Both the position numbers and the translations under genes were made by a program. From contig NC_071328.1 of NCBI RefSeq assembly GCF_010183535.1, positions 62,001-126,000 on the forward strand: DNA of 64,000 nucleotides, read 5' to 3'. Source of the stretch: Caenorhabditis remanei (taxonomy: Eukaryota > Nematoda > Chromadorea > Rhabditida > Rhabditidae). The stretch's first letter is position 1. Each line of letters begins with the position of its first letter. Of the stretch, positions 1 through 13,500 are shown in pieces. The notes under the pieces are model-generated. The model made no database searches, was not told the DNA's origin, and saw nothing but the letters and a program-made list of their open reading frames with translations.

Positions 1-3000
1 AAGATGATTACGGCGAACGTGTTCGGATTCATTTCGATGTAAACTGCCCTCCTCTGATAAGAAAAGCAATACTAGATAAGAAGATGGTAAGAACTTGTGC
101 TTCACAAGAAATAAACCTCATTTTTTTAATTTAGTACAACCAAAATCCCCACTACGTACCATTCTATAAGCGATGGAAGACAATCAAACATGTATGGGAA
201 GATCATGGGTATGCGGAAGAAGCAGCAATATCGGATAGTCCAGTTTTTAGTCTGGATTTCAAGCATCCTCAGGTAACCAAACAGTTTGGAATCTGAGAAT
301 TATCTTTTGTGTGTCTTAATGTAATTATATTAGATTTTACTTTGCAGTTTGCCGAAATCTACAGTGTCCTCGCACGTCTTCGTGCTCGTACCAAAGTATC
401 CATTGAATTTGCAAGTCTTCCATCAGTCAATGTCCCTATATGCCGTCGAGAAATGTATCATAGATGGACGATATCCGGATACGGAATAATTCGATCGCCG
501 ACCGACCCAACAGTACCAATTTTCAGAGACTTTTGTGCGGAGGTGAGTATCTATCATTTTCCAAAACCAAACACAATCAATATATTTCAGATTTTCCCGG
601 TGAAATACCAAATCGTCGATAATCGAGAAATTGATATAAACGAGGAACGTAAATTTGCTATCACTTATTTAATTGAATGTCTAATATCCCGCGGTGCAGT
701 TGTCAAAGACCAAATACTTTTGGATGAGGGACAGTGGAGTAATTTCCTAGAAATCATCATCCACTACTATAAGATTGATGATAAGTTGTGTGAAGCTGCG
801 TTAGAAGATTTGATTCATATGGTTGATGGAAGGAAGAGAATCGGATCAATTTTGAAGGTAAACAAGCGAATCTACCTGAGGCACCTTCAACTGTTATAAT
901 TTTTGCAGTGCTTCGATAAAATCTGCCAAAAACGTCAGCAAATGAATCTGGTGAATGGACTAACCGAAAACGAGATTCGCGACGGCTTTCAACGCGTCCG
1001 AAAGATAGTGTTCACTCCAACTCGTGTCATTTACATTGCTCCAGAAACCATCATGGGTAATCGAGTGCTGCGGAGATTTGACAAAGACGGCACTCGAGTG
1101 ATTCGTGTTACTTTCCGTGATGATTCCAATGGTCGATTGAGAGCAAGCACAACCGGAGAGGAATTAATCGATAAAACTGCAATGAAATTCTTCAGCGAGG
1201 GAGTGAAAGTTGCTAATCGAGATTATGGTTTCCTGGGGTGCTCGAATTCACAGATGAGAGACAATGGCGCATATTTTATGGAGAAATCAACGTTCGGTCA
1301 ACGACAGCGATTATTGAAGAATAATCCAAATGCAAATCTTATTGGTTTTCAGCCAAAGATTTTAGAGGTCCGGAGACATCTAGGGAGGTTTGAGACAATC
1401 GAAAATGTTCCAAAGATGATGGCCAGATTGGGACAATGCTTTACACAAAGTAGAGTGAGTTTTGCTAGGAAAACTAGTAACAACAAACAAAACCCCGTTT
1501 TCAGCTCACCGGAGTTGAACTTGAACGATCGGATTACTGTACAACATTTGACTACGAAGGCGCCAAAACCAAACCGATAGTCGGTAAATGTTACACATAT
1601 TCGGATGGTGTTGGGATTATGAGTTACGGTTTTGCTCAACGTCTTGCAAGATCCATGAATTTTGGGATCTCGGTGCCCAGCTGTCTTCAGGTAAGTTCTA
1701 GACACGTTTTTGCGGTTTTGCAGGTTTTGTAAAGTTAAAAAATTTCGAAGAAAATTTCAAAAAAGAATAATACACCTAGACAATTTCAGATCCGCTTTCG
1801 TGGAATGAAAGGAGTCATCGCCATCGACCCCTTCTATGACGAAGTTAGTGAATGGGCTCAAGCCAACGGAATCCAATCATATGATGTTCCAAACCTAGAT
1901 TTGAAATGTCAATTCCGCCCATCTCAAATCAAGTTCCCAGCTAAATCAATCCCAGGTGATCAAATCGAGATGGTCAAATTCTCGTCGCCAGTTCTAGTCG
2001 CACTCAACAAACCATTTATCAACATATTGGACCAAGTCTCTGAAATGCAATCGATCGAATGTCATCGAAGAGTTACTGGTAGAATTGAGGAATTGATGGA
2101 TCGGCAGATTGTCTCGTTTGCTAAACAGATGAATGATGAATTGTATTGCAGAAATAAGTTGAAAGTAAGTCACTGTTAAGTTGGAACACTAAACATACCT
2201 TATTTCAGGAATTCCCACGCCGTATCGATATTGACTTCTTGAAGAGAATGTGGGGATTCACTTTATGCAATGAACCATTCTTCCGATCCCTCATCAAAGC
2301 TTCCATAAAATTTTCTATTAGTGAGTATCATCTTTGACATCTTTTCCTAATTTTGAATTTTCAGCCAAACAGTTACGCAAGGAGCAAATCCAAATTCCCA
2401 AAGAGCTCGGTCGTTCGATGCTCGGTATTGTCGACGAAACAGGACGCCTTCAATACGGTCAAATATTTGTACAATACACCAGAAACTCGAATGAAAAACT
2501 CCCGCCAAGATCCAATATGCAACACATGAAAGTGCAGGGATCTCAAGTAGTTACGGGTACCGTACTCCTCACCAAAAATCCATGTATCGTCACTGGAGAC
2601 GTCCGAATATTTGAAGCCGTTGATATACCGGAACTTCATCATTTGTGTGATGTAGTGGTGTTCCCACAACACGGACCACGTCCACACCCGGATGAAATGG
2701 CTGGATCGGATTTGGATGGAGACGAATATTCGGTGATTTGGGACCAACAACTGCTTCTTGATAAAAATGAAGCACCATTTGATTTCACTGTAGAGAAGAA
2801 GGAGATGCCGTATGATAGGGAAATGATTGTGAGTTTTTCGATATTCAAAGAATTGTGAAATCTCGAATTTATGATGATAATAATGACAAATTTCTTAAAT
2901 TGAAAAGAGAGAAACCTACAAAGATTGCAAAAAATACAATTTTCCTAATTTTCAGGATCAACTAATGCACGAGTTCTACGTCAAATATCTGAAACTAGAT

Positions 3001-5527
3001 TCCGTTGGAACCATCTCAAACAACCATCTCCACAACTCGGATCAATACGGACTGAATTCTCGAGTTTGTATGGATTTGGCAAAGAAGAATTGCCAAGCTG
3101 TGGACTTCACTAAGTCTGGAGAACCGCCAGCACCATTGACAAAGAAATGGGCAAGAGGTGAGTCGCTTGTGTAAGGGCATTTTACCAATCACGGAAAACT
3201 ATTGACTACACATGTTTGGTGGTTTTCAGTTCCAAAGTATACATTTTCAGACCCAGAAACTGGCGAAGCGGTGCCTCCTGAACTTGCAGAGAGAGTTCCA
3301 GACTATCACGTTGGAAACGACAATGCTCCAGTGTACGTTACCCCCAGACTATGTGGACGTCTATTCCGTGAATTCCAAGCAATCGATGACGTCATCAGAA
3401 TTTCCGAGGAGAGGGAAGAACAATACGAGATTGAAATTGACGAGAGCATCAAAATGGAAGGGTACGAGAATTATTTGACATGTGCAGAGAAGGAGTTGGC
3501 TAATTATAATGGACAATTAAGAGTGAGTGTAGAAACTGTTTCAAACAAACGGAAATCTGTTTACAGTCTATCATGGAAACTTATGGTATTCAATCGGAAG
3601 GAGAAATTATGTCCGGGTGTATTCTTGAGATGAGAAATCGAATCTCGGATAAGGATCAAGATGACATGTCATTTTTCAACACAAACCAAATGATTGAGAC
3701 ACGGATGACAAGTTTGGTGTGCGAATTTAGAAAGAGGTTCTTTGAGGTGAGAAAAACATACCAGAAAGCTTAAAAATGATATATGTTATTTAAAATCGGT
3801 TACAGTATCCGCATAAAACTTATTATTCGTTTCAGGAATTCGGTGGCTATCTTGCGGTGTGTACCCAATTGCCCAACACCTTCGACGCAAACAATTCGTT
3901 GACTTATAGATGTGAAATGCCATCTGAGTTGATGATGCAAAAGGCTACTGCGTGGTACAGAGCTTGTTACAGTAAGTTTCATTTTTCTACCATCTTGTTT
4001 ATTTTTGGCACTAGACAAAAACAAGATTTCCAATTTTCAGAATTTGCCCAAAAGTCACGTGAAACTCGCAAGCTCTCGTTTGGCTGGATTGCCTATGATG
4101 TGCTCGCTAAGGTTAAAGAGCATCATTTGCTGAAAAGCGAAGAAGTCCACATTAACAGTTCGAATCCAATGCTCAAATTTTTGGAGCAACACCGAAAACA
4201 ATATCTTATCGATAACCATGAGGAGTTTGAAGCATTTAGATCAATGGATCAATTTGTGCAAGATGAGAATTCAGGAAAAGCGATTAGAATAGTCACAATG
4301 TATACGACACGATTGCCTGGATTGGATACCGTTCTATTCATGTTGATGAAATGGGGAGAATCGCTGAAGTTGTTTGAGGATCAACCATTCAAGAGACATC
4401 ATTTCTTTTTACTCTTCATTCTATTTCTGACCAGACAATTGAAATCGGCTGATGGGTTCACAAAGGAATCGTTTTTCGAGAAAATCGATGTGAATTCAGA
4501 GGAATCAGATGACTCAGAGGAGGAAGATGAGCAGAATGTATTGACAGAAGAGAGGAAATCGCATTTGGTGAGTTTTTCATTTCTAAATTACAGACTTGCA
4601 ACGGGACGGTCGGCCCGGAAGTTTAGTACTGAAACAAGCTTTTCTTTTCGAAAAATTTCTGGTTTCTTTTTGGAAAAAAACTTCTTAAGGCGGATTTTTT
4701 GTAGGTTTCAAATATTTTAAAGAAATATACTTGAGAAAAATTATGAGCATTTTCAAAAAAAATTTAGTTTAAAAACATTGTAGTTTAAAAATTCAAATTC
4801 GGACCGAATCAGAATTTTCAAGTCCTAAATTATAACTCTAAATCCATATCATGATTATTTTCTAGATGATAAAATTCCTGGAATACTTGGCATCACGAAA
4901 CTTCCGAAAACTTCCGAATCTCTCCTTCCGATCACTTGACTTCTCGGCGATTTTCATGCGAGGCGAATGGCAACCATTCCACGCAGCGGCCATCAAAACT
5001 TACTACAATATACTGTTCACTCTGAGATTTGAAGAACTCCCAATCTCTACTGATCCAGAAATCACGTTTCAATCGATGATTCGTGAGTGTGACCCGTATG
5101 TGATTGAGTTGCCAGGTAAGAAGATTCAAGACCCAACCATTCGGACTAAACTCCATTTTTCAGATCTGCCAGATAGGTTAGAAGATATCACTGCTATGAT
5201 GGCAACGAATTCTGGTTGTGACACGGTTAGCATGAGACGACAATCGAATAAAGGCAAAAAGGAAGACAAAGACGATATGACAGACGGCCGCAGTAAGTGT
5301 ATTTCTGTTGTTATATGAGATTTGAGAAGTTTTTTCAATTGATGTCATCAAATTTCATGTTTCCAGTTCGCTACCTAGTCACCGCTCGCGGAACTCTTGA
5401 AAATCTCCAACGACTGAAAAAACTCGTCTCTGTCACAATTCCCCTCAAATCTCATCTCGGTGGAGCAGACGTTGCAAAGCAGATGGCCTATCTCTGTTTC
5501 CGGCAGATTATGGTTGGCTTCGAATAA
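1..5527 (+). CDS. ego-1/rrf-1-like: RNA-dependent RNA polymerase, EGO-1/RRF-1 type (5' end outside window)
   Basis: Cellular RdRP that copies mRNA targets into secondary siRNAs in worm RNAi and germline pathways. Seventeen exons join in one frame: 1-86, 135-272, 348-542, 591-857, 909-1454, 1505-1690, 1790-2164, 2209-2320, 2365-2828, 2956-3157, 3230-3522, 3567-3746, 3836-3971, 4041-4567, 4866-5115, 5164-5292, 5367-5527. About 1414 codons are present; EGO-1 is near 1630 residues, so roughly 200 N-terminal residues lie upstream. The catalytic metal-binding motif DLDGD is encoded at 2709-2723, inside HPDEMAGSDLDGDEY, and TYSDGVG lies near 1611-1631. No frameshift or internal stop is seen, so the enzyme looks functional. 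An acidic stretch (EESDDSEEEDEQ) lies near 4500-4535. I cannot separate EGO-1, RRF-1 and RRF-2 orthology by eye. The next gene, A, is on the same strand 670 bp downstream. Confidence 0.93.
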
Positions 5528-6198
5528 GTATTTTGTTGGTGTTGTTTTTTCCAATAACTATAATTTTGCCAAGAAAAATACGGGAGATTATTCTTGTCAA
5601 CATTTTTCTCCAAACTTTTTTTTTCTTTTCAAATGTAAAAAAAATTCATGTACTTTAAAAATCTTGTATTTTAATAATGAATCTTGTTCACAACAGTATA
5701 ATTTTATAGTACAATGCAAACAAAAATCGTAGGGTTTAGGAACCAGTAGACTGAGGTTGGAAATATCATAGCGTTAATTAGCTCAGGGTCGTTTCTGATT
5801 GAGAATACTTCTAGAAGAGCCGTCTCCACATAAAAGCAGATGTGTATTTGGGATGAGAGATAGCGATCTATGTATTAGGAGCAGTGGGCGGAGGGGTCAC
5901 TAGATGCTTGACTTGCACTTTCCAATAGAAGGGTGGGCAGGTGACTTGATGAGGCTATATACATATGGATTACAGACCCCAACTAATTTGTCTGCGTCTC
6001 GTTCTCTCGCTTCCCAGGGGGAATATTCAAATGATCAGACTCGGTGCGATACGCGTTGCCTCGCAACGCAAGTATTTCGAAAAATTAATTTATCAAAGAG
6101 CGTTTTTCTTTTTGAAGTAATGTTCCTCTTAGAATAAGATTTCTCATTTTCTTCTTTAATACAAAAGTGTATAATAATATTTCAAAACTTTCAGAAAA
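5528..6198. other. Intergenic region, RdRP to gene A
   Basis: This holds the RdRP 3' UTR and the upstream region of gene A. A short hairpin (GCGTTGC-ct-GCAACGC type) lies near 6053-6070. A TTTCAG ending at 6194, four bases before the gene A start codon, fits a trans-splice acceptor. The open frame 5904-6137 has no family resemblance. Confidence 0.6.
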
Positions 6199-7077
6199 AT
6201 GGAAAAGCAGATCACCGCAGATGCCACTTTCAAGTATAAAGATGGGTCAGTTTCAAAATTGATAATTTCATTATCAATTTTATTACAGATATATCCTTCC
6301 AGAAGACTTGGAATCTTGGTTTACACATGGTTTCATTCATCCGGAGGATGAAGTTCACATCTTTGAAAAAGACAAATCATGTGTGATTTTCACAGTTCGT
6401 GAGTTTTGACATACCCAAATCAATACATTCAAAAAATCATCAATCGTTACAGAACAACTGCTCCAACAACTAAAAAACTCATCTTCAAGGAATAACGCTT
6501 CCAATTTTCAACAAATCCCACTTCTTCCTGACTGCTATGAAGATCAATTCTCGGAGGATGTGACTACAGGTAAGGTTTAATGTATATCAAGGTAAGCAGA
6601 TGCTCATTTTCTTCAGTTCACACAGACAAACGTTCAGCATAAAAAAACTAAATGAAATTTAAAAAAAAGTAAATTTTTTGTTTTCAGACGAGCACGAACT
6701 GGACAAAATGTTATCAGAACTTTATAGTCTCGTGAAGTCAATCGATAAAAGTTTCATGAATAATGAAAGCAAATTCCAATCAGTTTTCAATAAAACCTGT
6801 TTTGGATGCTCATCACCTAAAAGTCAAGTTATCTTAACAACTAAATTGGATGTTTTCCAGCATATCTTTAGTGAAGATCACCTTGACTTTGTAAGTTTTG
6901 TTAATTGTTAAGATATACTGATTAGATAATAAATTGCAGCTCTCGGGGTTCGGCTTCTCTAAGGCTGACTTCGACCAATGGAAGATTACACTAGAGGAAC
7001 TAAAAAAAGGAAACCAGGAGATATTTGACTTATTTATGCTTCAAATCACTGGTGCACCACCACCAATGACACCCTAA
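6199..7077 (+). CDS. Gene A: GYF-like N-terminus plus one U1-type zinc finger, short paralogue of genes B and C
   Basis: Five exons (6199-6245, 6289-6398, 6453-6569, 6688-6890, 6940-7077) give about 204 residues. Residues 11-45 (FKYKDGYILPEDLESWFTHG and on) match the first two exons of B and C and resemble a shortened GYF domain. One finger follows: CFGC...HIFSEDH, a C-X2-C...H-X5-H arrangement. The next exon, LSGFGFSKADFDQWK, matches the exon after finger 3 in gene B (LLKFGFSEKAFLWWK). The protein ends in a Pro-rich PPPMTP tail with no CaaX box. The start codon follows a TTTCAG acceptor by four bases. AATAAA is at 7253-7258. Function is unknown. It looks like a stripped-down B-type gene keeping the N-terminus and the finger-3 module, and it may derive from or give rise to B, 515 bp downstream on the same strand. 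Confidence 0.75.
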
Positions 7078-7592
7078 ACATTTTCAACGGAGTCTTCTCA
7101 ATTACTGAATACTGTATTTTTCTTGAATTCACATGGTAACTGCTATTCCAAAGTTACAACATCTCTTTAAATTTCTATCTCTTTATCAGTTGTAATCATT
7201 TTAAATTTTGCTTATTTATTTCAAATTCATAAGTGGTGTGAGTCCTCCTTCAAATAAATAAATCAATTAATGACCAGTCTATGTTATGTTGTTTACTCTC
7301 TCTCTCTTTCTCTCTCTTTCTCTCTCCTTCTCTCTCTCTCCCCGAAGAGAATTAGACAGTCAGAACCCAGCCGCACGCCGACCGCTTTGCTTCCGTAGGA
7401 ACTTAAGACTGAGGAATGAGTGTTTTTCAATCATAAGATACGACACGTGGAACTGATTTAACCGGATTCATTATTCTAGAATACATTGAGTTTTTTCGTT
7501 GTTTTTTTAAACAAGTGAAAAGCTTGTTGCACTCGTTAATTTTTTATTGCAAATGAAAGAAACAAGTATAATTTCAGGAAAACTTGGGAAAG
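7078..7592. other. Intergenic region, gene A to gene B
   Basis: Contains the gene A 3' UTR with AATAAA at 7253, a CT-rich microsatellite at about 7290-7341, and a likely trans-splice acceptor (ATTTCAG ending 7577) 15 bases before the gene B start. Confidence 0.65.
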
Positions 7593-10500
7593 ATGTCATC
7601 GGAACAGTGCTTATTCAAATATAAAGATGGGTGGGTTTCTTGTGATTGATTTCTGAAATAAAAATAAATTTTTTCTAAAAAAAGGTTTGAATATAAACCT
7701 TCGATTTCATACAAAAAATAGGGCGTCAATTTTTGAGAAATTTTATGCCAATTTTTGAATAACGTTTGTAATATATGTTTTATAACATGCATCTGTCCGG
7801 AAAAAGAATAAATTTCTTACCTTCGAACTGTAAAATTATAAGTTAGATGCAAAACTGCTCCACCGGAAAACATACCGAAAAAAATGTTGACCTTATTTCA
7901 TAATCAGAAACAGGAAAATTATCTGGAGACCAACAAATGTTATAAATAGAGCGCTTATTGGAAGAAACAAGTAGTATTTCTAGGTACATTCTTCTCGAAG
8001 ACTTGGAGTCTTGGTATGGACAGGGATTTATCACACCAGAGGACAGGATTCAGATTTTTGAAGGATCCACATCTGTTAACTATAAAATCAGTGAGTAAAA
8101 TTGATCAAGACCACAAAAAATAATGGTTAAAAACAACCTTCAAAATCACAAGTTTATGAATTATCGATTTATAACCATGAATTTAGGTGCTCTGGTAGAG
8201 CTATACGGTAAACGGTCACCATTCCGGAGAATACCAAAAAGGATGGAGCATGATCCCTTGGCTGAATATTCTTCTTCTGAGGATGAACAAGATGATCAAG
8301 ATTATCCTAACGATTACGATTGCACGCACATAGAAGGATCGTCTACCCCGCCTCCTGCACCGCAAGATCCGTCACCACAAAAAAAAATGGGCGGGGCGTT
8401 TGGAGCTAAACGGATCGCGTGCCAAGAACAGTCTCCGATCAATAAGGAAAATCCAGTTGATCTAATTGTAGAGGCTGATAGACCTTCAATGTCAGTTCAA
8501 ACCAGAATAATGGAAAATTCAAAATTTATTTTTCGAGATTACGCGCTGTACAATGTGGATATCGAAAATGAGGGGGATAAGATTACAGGTATCATACATA
8601 TCTAGACAATTTGACCATAAAATTAGATTGGTTCAGGCCACGAGGTGATAACTGAAATGCGAAGGCTAAAAAGCATGATTGATTTGAGTAAATGGACCAT
8701 TTCTAAGATTTGTTTTTTCAAGTTCCTTCATCGGAAAAATAATAGGAACAACAGGAAGCCAAGTGTGGTGAGTATTTTTTTGGAATAACTATTGAGAGAG
8801 GGGAAATAAAAAAAGACTTTTATTTTAAACAATGAACATCTTTCAGCCGATATGTCGCCTCTGCAATTATACGCCCTTTAGTGGTCTCCTTTTTTTGAGT
8901 CACATGTTTCGAGAAGATCATATCCAAATGTTGTCTCAGCATATGGTACCAAAAGAATCGTTCCAGTACTGGGAATCACTTTTTGAAAAGTGTCAGAAAC
9001 AATGCGTTCTGGATGAACCTTTCGATTTCAATGAGGAAAAGAAAGAAGAGGAGATTCTAGATCAAGAAAAGATTGGACCTTGTAAAAGTGAGTTTATGTA
9101 AGAGGAAAAAGATAAAAGAAAATAAAACCGACACTAAGAGAAACCTCGAGGAAGAGAGAGATACTTTTATAAAAAATGAGTTACTTTATTTTTGTAGTTG
9201 ACATATTTTTGATAGCTGTCCAGGGTTTTGAGATATGGAGGTCCAAGTTTTTTGCGCTGGTCGAGGAGGAGAGAGAGAGAAAGTGTTTTCAGTTTTTAAA
9301 GCGCTTATCCTTATATCATGAGAAGCTATCAAAACATTTTCAACGGCAATGAATAAGATCTAAACCTGATCTGTCTACATTTTTAACAATTTTAATAAGG
9401 GGTAAAGCGTAGGCACAGTCAGAACCTTCACCGAACGTAATTTTCGTAATTTTAAAAGTCTACAGATAACTTTTCAGCTGTTTCCCTCTACACCACCATC
9501 CCATTATTCTCTTCCAACACAAGCACCGATTTACCAAAACTAGATTCTTCTACTATATCCATACTTCTCTACCTAACATCTCAATGGCAATGGCGGGAAG
9601 AAAATAACTTCTTGGCAAAGTTGTACAAGTCAGTGAATATCCCGGTCAGTTTTCCATTATATACATTCCCTAATTGGTTCCGTTCAGCAATATTGCAAAG
9701 TGTGTGAAGAAGATCTGGAATGGCACGAAACAAGGTTCACAAGACATATCATGTCCGAGAATCATCTCAGTGGGCTAACAGGAATATCACAGAAAGAACT
9801 GAACTTTTGGGTCAATATTTTGACCTTGGAAGTTGTGCTAAAAGGTTTCAATAACAGACATAAAACAAGGATTCTGGAGTACAGAAGTGAGCCAAAAATG
9901 TAAAAAAAAATTTTATAGCAATATCTGTATTCAGATCAACGCCCAATTCCTCTTTTTGATTTCAAAGTGGAAACAACCATTCTAGAAGGTAAGGAATATG
10001 AAACAACTTCTCCAAACAACTTCTCCATTCTCAATTTTCATTTTCAGAAAACCTTCGTTCCACTAAAATGGTAGAGCTAAGAACTCTCTTCGATTCTATA
10101 AACAAGAAGCTATTGGTTGACCCAGAACCTGGTATACGTAGCTGGCCGATTCATCAAGGAGTTGCATGTTTTGCATGTGATCTACCAAAAAGTTTCTTCA
10201 AAACCGAGTTGGACTTAGTGCTGCACCTTTTCACTGAGAAACATTTGAATTATGTGAGTTAAAAAAAGGTTCTCAGTAAACTTCGAGATACTGATTTCAA
10301 ATTTCTCTTTAAACTAATAAATTTTGATGGAGGTGATCCCAAAAATTGCAGCTACTAAAATTCGGTTTCTCCGAGAAGGCGTTTCTTTGGTGGAAAAAAT
10401 TCTTCGACAATATTCTGAGTAGCCCTGGCGGAAGAGATCCCATTTACTCTTTTGTACGACGCACGTCATCTCTGCAGATGTCGGATAGTCCTCTACAAGA

Positions 10501-13500
10501 TTTCGTCGCGGTACCAACGGTTTTACCATTGGCTGTACCACCGGCTGTACCATCGCCTTTACAAACTGCAGAACAGTCTATAACGCAAGAACAGAATGTA
10601 TTCGATAGTGAGTCGATTTGAAATTTTTTTCCATGAAATCTTTTTTATAGGTTTGCCACGAATTCCATTACTTAGTTTTCCACCGAAGGAAGCTCTGAAA
10701 GCAAATCGTAAGTCTGAGATGTGATGCTGAATGATTGAACTACAAGTTTCAGAACAAACTTTCATAATGAGCATGAGAGAAATAGTGTCGGCTTTGACGA
10801 TGTATGGAAAAGAAGTGGCTGACAGGAATGTAAGTTAATCTTTAAAAAACTCAAGCGCTTTATCCTACCAAAGTTGATCTGCGAACCTTTTCAGTTTGTA
10901 AACTGGAAGTGTGCGTACTGTAGCTCAGAAGAGCAACGTGTGATACTGTCATCAGAACTAGAAGCGTTCAACCATATCGCTTCACAGAAACATCTCGAAA
11001 AGGTAATCATAAAGATTCTTCAACAAGATCCGTATCAGTATTTTTCTCAGATGAAATTTACTGCTTCCATCGATGACTTGCAACACTGGAAGGAATGGGC
11101 TATTGCGACCAATCCAGTGATTAAAATAGAAGCTCAAGCACCAGATTCGGAAGAAGCATCAGGCCCTCTTCCAAGTGAGCATTTTGCCTACTATTAAAAC
11201 TACAAAACTGTTCCAGATGTTCCACGTGTACCCATGCTAGATAAAGTCCCACCAGGTGCGGAATGTGTGACAGAAAAAAGACAGTTCTACGGTTATCTCA
11301 TGAAATACAAGGGCAAATTCCAATATTGTGACGCTAAAGTATTGGAAAAGGGTAGAGCAATGGTAATATAATTTAAACATTGTTGTTAAAAATTTCGTTC
11401 AAAATGACTTTAAAATTTCAGCAAGTCAACTGGAAATGCACGTTTTGTACAATCCGTCACTCCACACTTCATATTCAGTTCTCAGATATGATGTCCGCTT
11501 TTCTTCATATTGTTACATCTAAACACTGGAGGAAGGTGAGAAATACAGACACTCGGATATAAATACAATCAGTTATTCAGATGGGCTGCAAAGCATCTAT
11601 TAAAGATCTGAACTATTGGGTAAATTGGGCGGTATCCGTTCTCAAGCGTAATGAAACAATATCAACTGTTTCTTTAAATAAGTCTTTAAACGAGTCTTTT
11701 AATACAACTGGAAAAGAAGAGAGCAACGTTGCATGCCCAGGAAAAAGTGAGTTCTCGACCTACAAGTGGTTATGAACGAAAGTTTTTCAGATAGTCCACG
11801 TGTCGCAATGATAGATGAAATGCCAGAAAATGAAGATGTTGTTTCAAGTAAGTATATACTAACAGTTCAGGTACCCATTAATCGCCAAATACTTACAGTA
11901 CCGGCCAAAAATATATAATATTTTGCCTTTTTCAGTTGAAAAAATTAAAACAATTTCACACACAAAGTAAATTTTTATTGGACCATAGAAGTCAAAAGTA
12001 GAGCTCCGTTTTTGTAGTTATCAATTTTTGTACGGGCACTTCCTGGACAGTGATAGCAATTTCAAGCGGACAGCTCAAAAATGTTTTTGCACTGAAATGG
12101 GTCGATTTAAGGGAGGAATAACTTTTCAAGATATACCTTGCTAGGGGGCGTCCGTACAAAAAAGTTGGCAACTACAAAAATGGAGTTTTATTCTTGGTCT
12201 GTTTGATCCATAAAAAGTTATTTTGTGAGACTGTTAGTTTTACTATGACACACTCTCAAAGTTGAGCATTTTCCCCTGAAAAGGCTAAACATGATATATT
12301 TTTGGCCGATACTGTATTACTATCTAAACTGTTACAGAAAATTAAAAAGACTTCTCGAGAAGCTTTTGACTATAAGATGATTTAGGTAATCTGACTGACA
12401 ATGCAATTGTGGAATGTGTGACAGAAAACAGAATGTTCTACGGTTGTCTACCATCTATTGAAGATCAGAATTATTGGAAGAATTGGAAGGAATCCGTTCT
12501 CAAGCGGAATGAAACAACAACAACTGCGTCTTTAAATAACCCTCTAAATAAAACTGAAAAAGAAGAGAGCAACGTTGCATGCCCAGGAAAAAGTGAGTTC
12601 TCGACCTACAAGTGGTTATGAACGAAGGTTTTCCAGATAGCCCACGTGTTGCAATGATAGATAAAATGCCAGAAAATGAAGATGCTGTTTCAAGTAAGTA
12701 GATACTAACAGTTCAGGTACCTAAAAATGACCGAACACCTATTACTATCTTAACTGATTTAGAAAATAAAAAAAGGTTGTCAAGAAGCTTTTGGTAACAA
12801 GATGATTTAGGTAATCTGGATGACAATGCAATTTTGTTTCAAAAATATTCCAATATCGCTTAAACAATTAAAGGCAATATTTTGACTGCTTTATCACTCA
12901 ATATCGTATTAATTAACTGTTACTTGGAACAATCGGTGCTCTACTATCTTTCATTAGTACTCTACTACCAGTTAACTAACCAAGGAATAATCTTATTTTT
13001 CAGAAGAAACGTTCAATAGAATTCTCGATGAAGCTCGAAAAAAATTCAAAAAAGGAGGAAAGCAAAAAAATAGAGCAGTTTCAAGAAATAAAAAAAACTA
13101 CGTAATTCTTATTTCAATGTTTTTTTTAAAGTTTTATAAAATAATTTCAGGCCACCCACTGGGTCTGTTCATTTTGCTGTACACCTTCGAAAACTGTGAC
13201 ACTGGGTAATGAAATGGATGCATTCCTTCATATTGCCAAAGGAGTGCATCGGGAGAACGTAACTCAAATTCTAGATAACTAAGAAACACACTTTTCTTAA
13301 ATTCAGATGCAATACACAGCATGCCTATCAGATCTACTGTACTGGAAGACATGGGTAGACGAATTGCATGTCAAACTGGAAAAGGAAACACCGTTGCCAA
13401 TTAAACTCGGTTAGTTACTTTCATAGTGTTTTATGGGAATCTCAAGTTTCAGATCCTCCACGGGTACCACTTCTAGATAAACCGTTAGATACTGATTCGA

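Noticed and set aside
7290..7341. CT-rich microsatellite as a regulatory element
   Set aside because: Simple-sequence repeat with no further evidence of function.
12805..12890. Third copy of the gene B SNLxDNA exon
   Set aside because: It hits a stop after about 17 codons. Splicing from 12693 to 13004 keeps the frame shared with gene C.
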